DNA of 64,000 nucleotides, from the NCBI GenBank assembly GCA_001839685.1, contig MLAK01001404.1:1-64000 (forward strand), given 5' to 3'. The position numbers and the translations under genes were made by a program. Below the pieces are notes generated by a model. It saw only the letters and a list, made by a program, of their open reading frames with translations, did no database searches and was not told the DNA's origin. Below are positions 10,377-19,635 of the stretch, one piece after another (the first letter of the stretch is position 1; each line of letters starts with the position of its first letter). Source of the stretch: Tritrichomonas foetus (lineage: Eukaryota; Parabasalia; Tritrichomonadida; Tritrichomonadidae).

Positions 10377-10807
10377 CCAGGCCATCCCATGGGTTTTTGG
10401 GCCTGGTAGCTTTTTCGATCAAATTGACCTTTGAGAAAATGAATCACCTTCTAACTCCCTTATGATATGCTAATTAAATATCATTGATAATTTCACCTAT
10501 AAACCGTTTTCTATATGATTATGATCCTATTTTTTGAATTCTTTTAACCCCCTTTTTTTAACATATGATTTCACCTTTACATGAAAAGACGAAAAACCAG
10601 GCCCATTTTTCCAAATGGGCCGGATATGGGCCTGGATATGGTCAAATTATGGTCAAATAACCGTTATCCGGGCCCAGATGTGGGTCCGATTTTGGGTCTG
10701 ATAGAGCTCAATTTGGCCTTAATTGACCTTATTTTTGGCAGATTTAGTGGGCCTGTGCTGGAGATGGGCCTGGGTTTTGGGCTCGAATGTTCTCAAAAAG
10801 TTTCCTA
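10377..10807. repeat. GC-rich palindromic repeat with GGGCCTGG modules
   Basis: A GC-rich patch in an AT-rich surround. The octamer GGGCCTGG and close variants recur. A hairpin forms from CCAGGCC (10377-10383) and GGCCTGG (10400-10406). A second pairing joins GGGCCTGG-TAGC-TTTTTCG (10399-10417) with the reverse complement at 10590-10604, apart from a 4-base TAGC insertion. A third hairpin (GGCCCATTT / AAATGGGCC) lies near 10600-10621. The open frame through it (10581-10808) only translates the repeat. It looks like a dispersed or foldback element; its true ends are unclear. Confidence 0.5.
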
Positions 10808-10960
10808 ATATCCAAAAGATCAAAGAACTCTATCAATGAAGCAATTCAACAATTGGCGAACAGAAAAGATAAAAACGGAATCAGATCGCTTTGGCCATAC
10901 CTATATGATTTGCCAAAACACCAGAATTAACCCAGAAACAAAACAAATCGAAATATGTGG

Positions 10961-11257
10961 TTATTCATGTCGAGCTGATAGAAAAAANTTTTCGTCAACT
11001 GAATAAGTATTTAAGTAATTTATCTTGTAAAATATTCGATCAGCAAGCACTGATGGGATATTATCTAATCGACAATCCGCAGCTCCAGTTTTGATTGTGC
11101 GTTTTTTAGTTAATTTTCGCATATTTAAACGAAAATATTCATATGACAATTGTAAATTCGGATTTTGTTTTTTGAAATCTTCGTACATTATCGTTATGTT
11201 AAGATTTGGACGTACAGATGCAAAATATTGCTTGATTCTTTTTTGGATTGCAGTCAT
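10961..11257 (-). CDS. Small basic hypothetical protein (98 aa)
   Basis: The ATG at 11257 gives MTAIQKRIKQYFASVRPN and 98 residues in all. It is basic and helical, and the MYEDFKKQNPNLQLSYEYF stretch followed by LNMRKLTKKR could form a small DNA-binding helical domain, but no family is recognised. An N base at 10988 falls in a codon near the end (SVDE-x-FFLSARHE). A TCACA initiator lies at 11263-11267 on the coding strand. It is divergent from the 264-aa gene with about 150 bp between the ATGs, and both lie between the 28-bp inverted repeats. Confidence 0.5.
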   Translation of the reverse strand: MTAIQKRIKQYFASVRPNLNITIMYEDFKKQNPNLQLSYEYFRLNMRKLTKKRTIKTGAADCRLDNIPSVLADRIFYKINYLNTYSVDEXFFLSARHE

Positions 11258-11396
11258 TCTGATGTGAAAATGAAATAAAAAATACCGCGAAAATTGAGAC
11301 AAATTTGATTATCTTCTCGATTGTTTGAATGAATTGCCATATTGGTCGAAGAATTGAAAGATAAGCGCGCCATTTTTGAGTTAAACATTCATCAGG

Positions 11397-11401
11397 TCAC
11401 T
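11397..11401 (+). promoter_or_regulatory. Initiator (TCACT) of the 264-aa gene
   Basis: TCACT fits the trichomonad initiator TCA-pyrimidine-A/T and lies 7 bases before the ATG at 11409. The mirror-image gene has TCACA at 11263-11267, so the 150-bp spacer holds two back-to-back initiators. Confidence 0.4.
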
Positions 11402-11408
11402 TTACGAG

Positions 11409-12203
11409 ATGACACTCGAAAATTGGTTGAGTATCGATCCAGAAATCGTTGTCGATGTTCCTTCCTCCACTTCAGTGTACAACATCATTATTTCTACAGC
11501 TACAGTCCATAAATATAAACCACTCGAAAAAACTGTTTCATTGTCTTTGAAAAAATCGCAAGATGTGCAAATAGTGGCCAAATCTGAAGATCTACAAACA
11601 TTGTCGACGTTTTATAAATTCCTCAATACGGCGATGAACGAAATCTGTACTAATCGTTTTTTATTATGGCTGGTGACTGATGCTTGCAATGGTTTCATTG
11701 CATCATCAAGTCACCTTCATAACGCAGCGGTAGGTAATCAGCCGATCAAATTTATTCTTGGTTTAGTCCCCGAGAATGTGGTGAATAGACTCACAAAGCT
11801 CAAAAAAGGATCACGGCTGCCAGAAGAGCTACATAAATTATTTGGTGAAACACCTGATATTTCAGTAATAGGGAGCAGCACTCCTGCAGCTGTTTTGGAG
11901 ACAAAGAAAATTGAAAAAATGAAAAGTAGAACAGAAATAATTGAAGCTACCAATCAGTTGGAGTTTTACCCAGCAGAATCAAAAAAAGAAGAAAAATCAA
12001 AACTTTTGAATAAAATAATTAATATACAAGTATTCGCCGAATTCGCTGATATTCTGCTAGCAATTAATTCCACAATGTTTACCATGAAAAATCATCTTTA
12101 CCCACGAGGTCGAATTCTTGACATCAATTACGACCTGATATTTGAAATAATTAATGAAATCATTATGGCGCACATTCCGAGTGAAGAAAATGATGAAGAT
12201 TAA
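11409..12203 (+). CDS. Hypothetical protein (264 aa) inside the inverted-repeat-bounded segment
   Basis: 264 residues, not recognised. The N-terminal part is beta-like (WLSIDPEIVVDVPSSTSVYN and IVAKSEDLQTLSTFY). The middle has a hydrophobic helical block (NRFLLWLVTDACNGFIASS) and a linker of about 70 residues rich in Lys and Glu. The C-terminal third is helical (INIQVFAEFADILLAI) and ends in an acidic tail (PSEENDED). It has no signal peptide or membrane anchor. Its compact divergent pairing with the 98-aa gene suggests a co-regulated pair, perhaps cargo of a mobile segment. No transposase, polymerase or integrase motif was seen. Confidence 0.55.
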   Translation: MTLENWLSIDPEIVVDVPSSTSVYNIIISTATVHKYKPLEKTVSLSLKKSQDVQIVAKSEDLQTLSTFYKFLNTAMNEICTNRFLLWLVTDACNGFIASSSHLHNAAVGNQPIKFILGLVPENVVNRLTKLKKGSRLPEELHKLFGETPDISVIGSSTPAAVLETKKIEKMKSRTEIIEATNQLEFYPAESKKEEKSKLLNKIINIQVFAEFADILLAINSTMFTMKNHLYPRGRILDINYDLIFEIINEIIMAHIPSEENDED

Positions 12204-12887
12204 GTCAGTTACACAAAATAGTTCCCGTAAACAATTTTTTCCAGTTTTACGTTGTTGGCTTTTTGATATAACATAATATATTTATTATTTTTAAATTTTT
12301 CCTCGAGAAAACATAAAATATATGTGTAACCAAGATTCAAAGATTAAAAGGGTCATGGAATTTCTTACGACTGATTACCATTTATCTTATAACTAATTCT
12401 TTCTGATCATTAATTTGTTATTTTGATTAAATTTTTCTGATATCTGATTCTTTTTTATATTTGATTCTTTGATGCAACAAAATAGTAATTGTGATTATAC
12501 TTAAAATTATTTAACGATACTTAGTTTTGCTTTTTAATAACCATTTCATTATCTGTTTACACAAATGAATAATATGGCATGATTTATTAATTAAAAACGG
12601 ATTTTATTTCATGAATATATTTTTGCATCTTGAAAAAAAATATTTTTCTTTGCCATGATTGATCTATTCGGGTTAAAATTCACTTTCAATTAATTTGGTG
12701 GAGTGAATATTCCTGTTTACATTTTAGGACAAATTAAATATTTGATAATTAATTTCGTTTTGGGTAATTGAAGTTTTATGATGGAGGATCAACTGTAATG
12801 AATTTTTCTCCCAGTTTGGACAAGAGAAACGGTCACGAAAACAATTGCTTGGTGTCGAGATAGAAAACGGTAAAATTTTTTTTGTGA
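12204..12887. other. AT-rich stretch inside the inverted-repeat segment
   Basis: No gene, RNA or repeat recognised; mostly A/T homopolymer-rich sequence downstream of the 264-aa gene. Confidence 0.4.
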
Positions 12888-12915
12888 GAATTTTGAGAAA
12901 AAGTTGTACGAGTGA
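12888..12915 (-). repeat. 28-bp inverted repeat, right copy
   Basis: Perfect reverse complement of 9762-9789. The sequence beyond it does not match the other flank, so the paired region ends sharply at 28 bp. Confidence 0.7.
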
Positions 12916-13509
12916 ATGGAGAAATAAAATTCACCAACTTTTTTGGACGTCACAAAATTTTTTTTCTCCTTGAATGATTTAAAAAAACATATTCGGTAGA
13001 TCCTTTTTTAACCGATTACTATCAACTCTTATTAATTCTTTTTTGAGAGAAATCGCTCACAAAATCATATCTTTCATCGCCACTGAAAAAACAAAAATTA
13101 TCGTATTCTATGAAAAATTTTCCATTCCCTTTGAAATGAAGTTCAGGTAAAAAAAAATTCAGAAAGAGAATTCGATATTCAATGGTAACATTCTTGTGAA
13201 ATAGTTGATGGTTACTCATTTTCTGTTTCTCTGGATCGTCCAATTACTTCCTTCATCACATCCAGAATTTTCCAAAAATCATTAAAGATATGAAGTACAC
13301 TAAGGATAATAATCGATTCGTCGGTTCATTTATATTCTATTCTATTCAAAAAATTCAAAAACGTATATTCAAAATCTGATAAGATATTTATCAAAATAAC
13401 ATTTATTTTTTTCACAAATATTCAAAGGATTACTCACAAACACTCACCAAATTTGGAAAGATAATCACTTCATTTTATTTCTCGAAACATTTATTTTCCT
13501 TTGACTGCC
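12916..13509. other. Upstream region of the E2F-like gene
   Basis: AT-rich. A TCATT initiator-like site about 40 bases before the ATG (near 13470) may serve the E2F-like gene. A 73-codon minus-strand frame at 13022-13243 has no recognisable domain and is not called. Confidence 0.35.
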
Positions 13510-14235
13510 ATGCACAAATCAAAACATAGTGATTGCTTTAGAAACTCCATTCAATCTTTCGTCAAATATGCAGAAACAAAGGAAAGCACCGAGTTTGTCA
13601 TTTCTCAAATTTGTTCCGATTTTGGATTCCAAAAAAGAAGGCTGTACGATGTGATAAACGTTCTTGAACCAGTTGGTGTTTGCAAAAAGACTTCGGTAGA
13701 TACAATTCAATGGAATGGTGTATCGAAGGTGCCACATTTTTTGATGAGGCTCCAGAAAAAATATCATTTAAATTCAGCCGACTTATCATTAGAGGATTTG
13801 TTTATGGGTGGTGACGAAAAATGCATTTCAATTGCCCATTTAACAGTTTCTTTTGTTTTATTATTCTTTGCATTAAATCAGAGGTCACTTGATATTAAAC
13901 AAATTGGAGTCTTTCTCTCTAAGAATAACGGCAGATATAAGACAACATTATGCAAACTCTATCAAATCGCACATATTTTGGAAGCAGCAACTATCTTTCA
14001 AAAATCGATTTCTCCTGGAGAAATGACACTTGGTGAAAGTTTCTTCGTGCCAGTTGAAATCGACAAATGTGAAGAAGTCAATCCACTCAGCATTGAGAGT
14101 TTACTTAATAAGCCATCACCAACCAATAATACATTAATGAGAAGACGGATGGAGTTCTTCTCAGAGTTCGAAAAAGTCTCCATTAAAATGTTCTCAATGC
14201 CAAGCCAATGGTCAAATTACCAAGTTTATGCATAA
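13510..14235 (+). CDS. E2F-like transcription factor with two winged-helix domains
   Basis: 241 residues from the ATG at 13510; the open frame extends 9 bases further to a TTG that need not be used. The first winged helix spans about residues 10-70 and has QKRRLYDVINVLEPVGVCKK, a near match to the E2F/DP signature RRIYDITNVLEGIGLI, followed by the wing IQWNG. A second, weaker copy lies at about 105-170 (LYQIAHILEAATIFQKS), so the arrangement resembles the atypical E2F7/8 and plant DEL proteins, which bind DNA without a DP partner. No dimerisation coil or retinoblastoma-binding tail is evident. Expected role: nuclear cell-cycle transcription control. The stop runs into TAAA, a trichomonad-type poly(A) signal. 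Confidence 0.7.
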   Translation: MHKSKHSDCFRNSIQSFVKYAETKESTEFVISQICSDFGFQKRRLYDVINVLEPVGVCKKTSVDTIQWNGVSKVPHFLMRLQKKYHLNSADLSLEDLFMGGDEKCISIAHLTVSFVLLFFALNQRSLDIKQIGVFLSKNNGRYKTTLCKLYQIAHILEAATIFQKSISPGEMTLGESFFVPVEIDKCEEVNPLSIESLLNKPSPTNNTLMRRRMEFFSEFEKVSIKMFSMPSQWSNYQVYA

Positions 14236-14394
14236 AGATATCGAAAGACTAACTATTATATTTAGAAAATAGAATTAAATTAGAGTAAATTAGAGCTATT
14301 GTAAGAATTTCACTTTTTTGTTTTTACTCATTTTGGTGAAAGAAGTCCTATTCTCTCCACATCATTGTTTGTGAATTGGTTTCACAAAGAATAT

Positions 14395-14577
14395 AAAACA
14401 ATCAAAAGAAAGTAAAACAATCAAAAGAAAGTAAAACAACAAAAAGAAAGGAAAACAATCATAAGAAAGTAAAACAACAAAAAGAAAGTAAAACAATCAA
14501 AAGAAAGTAAAACAATCAAAAGAAAGTAAAACAACAAAAAGAAAGTAAAACAATCAAAAGAAAGGAAAACAACAAAA
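14395..14577. repeat. 19-bp minisatellite (nine copies plus a partial)
   Basis: Unit AAAACAATCAAAAGAAAGT of 19 bp, beginning at 14395 and repeated nine times with a partial tenth. Two unit variants alternate (ACAATCAAAAG and ACAACAAAAAG), and a few copies have AGG for AGT. It lies between the convergent 3' ends of the E2F-like and Myb genes. Confidence 0.85.
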
Positions 14578-14721
14578 TTATGGTTCGACAAATAAGAAAT
14601 ACAAAGAAGAAAATGAGTAAAGGGATAGATAGTTTATTAATAAAAATATATTAAGGAAAGAATGGCTCATGCCATCGTTCATATAGGTAAAGCCTATAAT
14701 ATCGCATTATAAAGTCTTTTG

Positions 14722-15594
14722 TTAAAATGTGCATTCGCTATAAAATTCCAATGCATCGTTCGAGATGTATTCGGGAGTACAATCAAAAAGTTCAGGGAAG
14801 CCAATAGCAGTTTCAAATTCCGCAAGGTTAGTTAAAGTTAATAAATTTTCAAATGATTCTAAATTAATTTTTGAAGAATTTTCATTTACAAGTGCATTTT
14901 CAAAATTCATTTCATGAGTCAATTCTGAATTTTCTGTAATCGACTGTTTAGCCAAATCATTTTCTTTTGAAGGTGATCCAGCATTCAAATTTGGATTTGA
15001 GTTTTGCTCCATTTTGAGTTTTTTCTGCTCAATGCGTCGTTGCTTTGCCTGACGACGAATTAAAACATTGTAACGATTTCGAATATCAATTTCCGTTCGA
15101 CCTTCAAAGAAAAATTCAAACATTTTCCAGCGTTTCCCATGTTCTTCAACTTTACTTTCTAATAATTGATCTTCTTCGGGACTCCATTCTTGATGTTTAA
15201 TCGTTGGTGATAAATAATGAAGATATCGTTCTTTACATTGTCGAACANTTCGATTTTTCATTTCTTTTGAAATCTTTTTCCAATTTCCGTTAAATCTAAC
15301 ATAATATTCTTTTAATTTCTCATCTTCTTCCTGACTAAACATTGTTCTATTGTTATGCCGCTCTTTCTTTATCTCATCTGTGATATAATTATGGCTCGTT
15401 TTTGCGGGAAGATTTCTATTCGTGTTCAATCCTTGGATGGCATTTTGAAGTTGAGCCGAACCATTTGGAGCGTTGCTCATAAAGATGTTTGAAGTATTAC
15501 TTGAAATTTGATGACTGAAATAATTTAGTGATAGATTGGCTGGTTGGAAGTTTCCATCGTTTGCGGTTGGCTTTAGTTGTTGATTTGATTTCAT
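14722..15594 (-). CDS. R2R3 Myb-like transcription factor (copy 1)
   Basis: 290 residues. After a Gln/Asn-rich leader of about 80 residues come two Myb repeats (about residues 82-185): MFSQEEDEKLKEYYVRF with NGNWKKISKEM and a QCKERYLHYLSP recognition helix, then EWSPEEDQLLESKVEEHG with RWKMFEFFF and IRNRYNVLIRR. A Lys/Gln-rich stretch and an acidic tail follow, which could act in activation. One codon carries an N base at 15248; AAT (Asn) would fit the family pattern NVRQC. The DNA-binding segment (15043-15351) is almost identical to that of the Myb gene at 19636-20490, while both flanks are unrelated. A nuclear DNA-binding regulator; targets unknown. Confidence 0.8.
   Translation of the reverse strand: MKSNQQLKPTANDGNFQPANLSLNYFSHQISSNTSNIFMSNAPNGSAQLQNAIQGLNTNRNLPAKTSHNYITDEIKKERHNNRTMFSQEEDEKLKEYYVRFNGNWKKISKEMKNRXVRQCKERYLHYLSPTIKHQEWSPEEDQLLESKVEEHGKRWKMFEFFFEGRTEIDIRNRYNVLIRRQAKQRRIEQKKLKMEQNSNPNLNAGSPSKENDLAKQSITENSELTHEMNFENALVNENSSKINLESFENLLTLTNLAEFETAIGFPELFDCTPEYISNDALEFYSECTF
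15043..15351 (-). repeat. 309-bp Myb cassette, inverted copy 1
   Basis: Reverse complement matches 19765-20073. I found one difference (a silent ACG/ACA) and an N at the same homologous position in both. Similarity stops abruptly at both ends, just outside the codons for NRTM and RRQAK. Confidence 0.85.
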
Positions 15595-17426
15595 TTGGGA
15601 GACTCAAAAACTAATTTTTGCCAAATTAAAGTAAAGTGAAATAGTTCGGTGAAATAAACTCCATTCAAATTTTCAATTCACGTTAACTTTTCAAAACAAA
15701 TAATTGAATAAAATAGAACAGGCTCAGAAATTTCTGATCTTCTGTGTTTTGAAATACAACAGTTTAATACATAATTTGATCGTGAAAAAGTTGTCAATTC
15801 CAAAAAAATTTCATTTGTTGACGCAGTGAAGCATTAATAATTAATTAATTAGATATTCAAAGACACAGCTTGATCAATTAAATAGGATATTATCAAAATA
15901 AATTCTCTTTTCTTTGATTCAAAAGAGAAAAATTGGGCTATTAAGACTAGGGCAAATTATTCTGAGCAATTGAAAAAAAGACATATATAATTTCAACTTG
16001 TCATGATTTTCAGAATTAATTCAATGAAATTCTATTTCATATTGAATCTAATATGTGACGCAAAATGGAATCATAGGTAGCAATCATTCACATTTTATTT
16101 TTTCTCTAAACTTGTTTGCGAGTTTAAGTTTATCCAACAACAAAAACGTTTATATGAATGATTTTAAATTTTTCCTCGATTTTGGGAAAATTATTCGTCA
16201 TTTTTCCCCCTTTTATGATATCCCAAAAAATTCCCTAAAAACAATTTTTGACTCTTGATTTCCAAAAAATTATTCAAACATTAGAATGTTTCTGATATCA
16301 ATATTCAGATTATTTACTTATTGATAAAGATCGAATATTAATGGATACCTTATTATATTAAATCAGTGAATCCAAATGGAAACATCATTAGGCGCATTGT
16401 GGAAGAATTGTGAATCACAACATGTGATTCACAAATGATGAAAGTCAACTCAATTCCATTAAAAGTCTTTGAACAACTTTTTGTAAAAAAAAAATGTACA
16501 AGCTATTCAAAAAATTGTGTTCAATATTCACAATTCCTGCTAAATTTGAAACGTTTCTATGTTGATTCATTAATTTCTGCAGTTTGTCTTTTTCTTGGCA
16601 AAAGTCCTTCATAATTTGATGTACTTCCCTAAGGTCGGCAAGCTGTTTCCATTAGGGGTATTTCATTTTTCTGATTTCAGTGTGAAAATTGTCAACACGC
16701 AAAAATCTGGATTATATTAATTCTACCCCACATGGTGAAGTATTCATGGGTTCATGTGTTTGTTTATATCACATGGGTTCAAGAACAGGTATAATATTAT
16801 ATTTGTGAAAATATTTGAAGTATGATGGATACTAAATAGACATCATATTATCCTCATTTGTTAATAGATATTTGATAAAACGTAATTTTAGCAAATTTCT
16901 GTATACAAGTTTTTTTCAAAATAAATATAATTTTATGTAAAATATTTTTTCATAATACCATCATAATATTGGCAATTTCCAACATTTTTGAGATGATACA
17001 TTCTCTATTTGATTTTTCCACTAAAACTCCTTGAGTACTACTCATACACCAATAATATGATTTGCAATTATGATTTAATGAGGTATTCATATAGTTTATT
17101 TAATAAACATTCAAAACAGTTTCCCGATGCTATTCCTGAGAATTTGCCAATACAGTGTTATTCAAAAATTGATTTAGACAAAACAATGGAAGAAGAAGTA
17201 ATCAATTTCAAGTTAAATTCAAGATCTTTATAAAGCATATACCTTTGAAGATGTTTCCAAATGATCAAGGAATTATTGACACAATTTCATCTACCAAATT
17301 TGATAAATCTTTCAATTCTCATCATTAAAATATCCTAAAGACATATGATGATAATAATAACAGTTTTTGTATCTATATTTATAGTTACAATATTCTAAAG
17401 GTTCAAACAATGAATATTACACATAT
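15595..17426. other. Intergenic region, no gene called
   Basis: Mostly AT-rich. A 68-codon minus-strand open stretch near 16450-16660 reads as a short coiled coil (VHQIMKDFCQEKDKLQKLM) but has no start codon. The frame at 17009-17233 (+) is Tyr/Asn-rich without a domain. Neither is strong enough to call. Confidence 0.35.
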
Positions 17427-18578
17427 TTAAATTGGCGAATTCCGTAATTTTGGTAAAAGCATGGACCCACTTGCTAATCTCTTTTTTAATTGTGGAGTAT
17501 TTCCACGGGTCTGTGAATATCTCTTAGTCGTGATTGCTCCAGTATGTTGAAAAGTGCTAAAAGTAGAGTGATGGGAAGTGATTTGTCTTGTTATTAAATT
17601 TTGCCTACGTAAAACTGGAATTGGTTCACAAAAAGGCGAATGAATTATTCTTATAATTTCTAAAGGCAATCCATTTTCATCTAACTTCAACACAGGCAGG
17701 GGTCGATCTGTAATTTTCTCATCAATGATTTCAACTGTGTTTGGTTTGGTTTTTAATGGCGTGGTTTCGACGCACTTAACAAATAGTGACTGCAAAGCAT
17801 CATCAATGCTTATTCTTAATAATGGTTTAAATTTGACCATATTGTTTATTAATTCGCGACATGGCTCCGAAACCCAATAAGGAATTTCATATTTACAGGA
17901 AGTTATTTGGATGGTCATTTTCGAGAAGTCACTTAAGTCCCAAGGGTGGGACCCTGTAACCATTTCATATAAGATGATACCAAGTGACCAAATATCACAT
18001 TTGGTTGAATCGATATTAGTTGATTTATTTAGAAATTGTTCAGGCGCAGAATAAGAAGACAAAACATCTAAAGAAAGGCTCTGATGACCAATATATTCAA
18101 CTGTTTCAAATCCACCGATTTTAATTCTCAAATATTTATTTTTTCTATTTGTGACAACAAAAATATTAGAGAGTTTTAATGAGCGATGTAATATTCCATT
18201 AGTATGCATATATTTTACAGCAAGGAGGATATCTTTGTAGATTCGTGATGCATCAATTTCTTTCAATTTTCTATGATTTACAACGTATTCATGTAAACTA
18301 GTCAATTTTTCAGTAACAATAAAATATTTTTCCTCATCAGAGAAAAAATCGAGAAATTCGACGATTTGCGGACCCTGAAGGAAAAATAATGTATCTATCT
18401 CTCTTTGAAATTGCCTTTGTGAATGATTATCCATGATATTTGTTTTTGGTATTGTTTTGATGAAAACTGGTAAATTATCAGAGTTTCGAACCCCTTCATA
18501 TATTGAAAATTGAGGAGTATCGCTAATTAGTTTCGTCATTTGAAAAGAGGCAACTATATCAGTTTGCATCTTTTCCAT
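17427..18578 (-). CDS. CAMK/AMPK-like protein pseudokinase
   Basis: 383 residues with a clear kinase fold over about residues 10-270. The VAIK lysine is present (VFIKTIPK, Lys41), as are the alphaC Glu region (FQREIDTL), the APE motif (SAPEQF) and CDIWSLGIILYEMVTGSHPW. Three active-site elements are degraded: the Gly-rich loop is ISDTPQFSIYEG with no glycine triad, HRD is HRS (131-133, catalytic Asp to Ser), and DFG is GGF (155-157, metal-binding Asp to Gly). It is therefore predicted to lack phosphotransfer activity and to act as a scaffold or allosteric partner. The C-terminal 100 residues are basic and disordered, with Ser/Thr/Arg. Met1 and Met4 are both possible starts. Confidence 0.8.
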   Translation of the reverse strand: MEKMQTDIVASFQMTKLISDTPQFSIYEGVRNSDNLPVFIKTIPKTNIMDNHSQRQFQREIDTLFFLQGPQIVEFLDFFSDEEKYFIVTEKLTSLHEYVVNHRKLKEIDASRIYKDILLAVKYMHTNGILHRSLKLSNIFVVTNRKNKYLRIKIGGFETVEYIGHQSLSLDVLSSYSAPEQFLNKSTNIDSTKCDIWSLGIILYEMVTGSHPWDLSDFSKMTIQITSCKYEIPYWVSEPCRELINNMVKFKPLLRISIDDALQSLFVKCVETTPLKTKPNTVEIIDEKITDRPLPVLKLDENGLPLEIIRIIHSPFCEPIPVLRRQNLITRQITSHHSTFSTFQHTGAITTKRYSQTRGNTPQLKKRLASGSMLLPKLRNSPI

Positions 18579-18841
18579 GAGGGTTCTTTGTTTTTCTGAA
18601 TTCTATTTTTTTCTAAGCTTAAATGGTCATATATAGAAACTTGTAATTTTGTTAGGCCATATAGCACCTGAAATATTTTACAAAATTGAATGATTCACAA
18701 ATTTGAAACTTATCCTTTGAATTACGATTTATGCAGTATGGCATATATGACATGTTCTGATAGATGTGATATGCTTGATAATCCTAAGAAATTTTTGGAA
18801 TCAAAATTAATGATGATATCATTATTATTTTTCTTTGGAGG
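18579..18841. other. Upstream region of the pseudokinase
   Basis: AT-rich; no defined promoter element beyond scattered TCA-type trinucleotides. Confidence 0.3.
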
Positions 18842-18916
18842 CGTTCAAAGAAGAAGAAACATTTAACACCCGAAGAAGATATATCGCTTCTCAATTCAAT
18901 ACTATTTCGATTATGA
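18842..18916 (+). pseudogene. Myb N-terminal relic
   Basis: Twenty-four codons read RSKKKKHLTPEEDISLLNSI then LFRL and a TGA at 18914. The basic run followed by LTPEED and a Leu-rich helix is the standard opening of a trichomonad Myb repeat. Nothing downstream completes the domain, so it is a truncated copy, located 0.7 kb before the intact Myb gene at 19636. Confidence 0.45.
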
Positions 18917-19635
18917 AGAGGATAATGACGAATTTCAAATTATTGTTAATTTCAGCCATTTTCAAGATATTCATTGTAGTCCCTAAAACATTTATATAGT
19001 GATTGATATTTCGAAAAGGTTAGAAATTACTAGTTTAGATTATACCTGAAACAATATCATGAATTACATATATAAAATTTTGCAAAATGTGATGTACATC
19101 ATTCTATTGTTGAGCAAACATGATCAATTACACTCCAAGTACTGTTTTTATTGCAGCTCGTTATCAAAATGAATATTTTTTTATTTTATTATTGAAATGA
19201 AAATGAATTATACCTTTTTCCTAAACCATTTTTGCAATTTAGATCAGATGAATAAATAAGTGATATAAATAATGATACTAATATTTCGAAATAAACTTTT
19301 CCAAATTATTGAACAATTGGAAAAAAAAATAAACTTTGAAAAAAGGTCACTATGTCAATAAACACTTTTTAAAATTCATTTTTTTAAATCTATCTGTTTG
19401 AGATTTTTCATTCCAGAAAATCGGTAATTTTCTTGGGTAAAGGTGAAGATCATGTATCACAAATTTTGTATTTTATTTTCCGGTTTTATAGAAAAACAAA
19501 TACCGAACATTCAAATGTTTGAATAAAAAATCACCGAATTCAATTCTCGCTTCAAAATTCAATAACATTTTTCAAATGATTTTAGTTAATGATTCCAAAT
19601 TTTCATTTATTTCATATCATTTTTATTTATAACTG
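18917..19635. other. Upstream region of Myb copy 2
   Basis: AT-rich. Several TCATT initiator-like sites occur in the last 50 bases before the ATG at 19636. No gene recognised. Confidence 0.35.

Noticed and set aside
10581..10808. 75-codon frame rich in Gly/Pro/Leu
   Set aside because: It is the translation of the GC-rich foldback repeat, not a protein.
13022..13243. 73-codon minus-strand frame
   Set aside because: No domain, no initiator nearby and unusual residue use; not called.
16450..16660. Short coiled-coil-like minus-strand frame
   Set aside because: No start codon and an A/T run within it; a family match could not be established.
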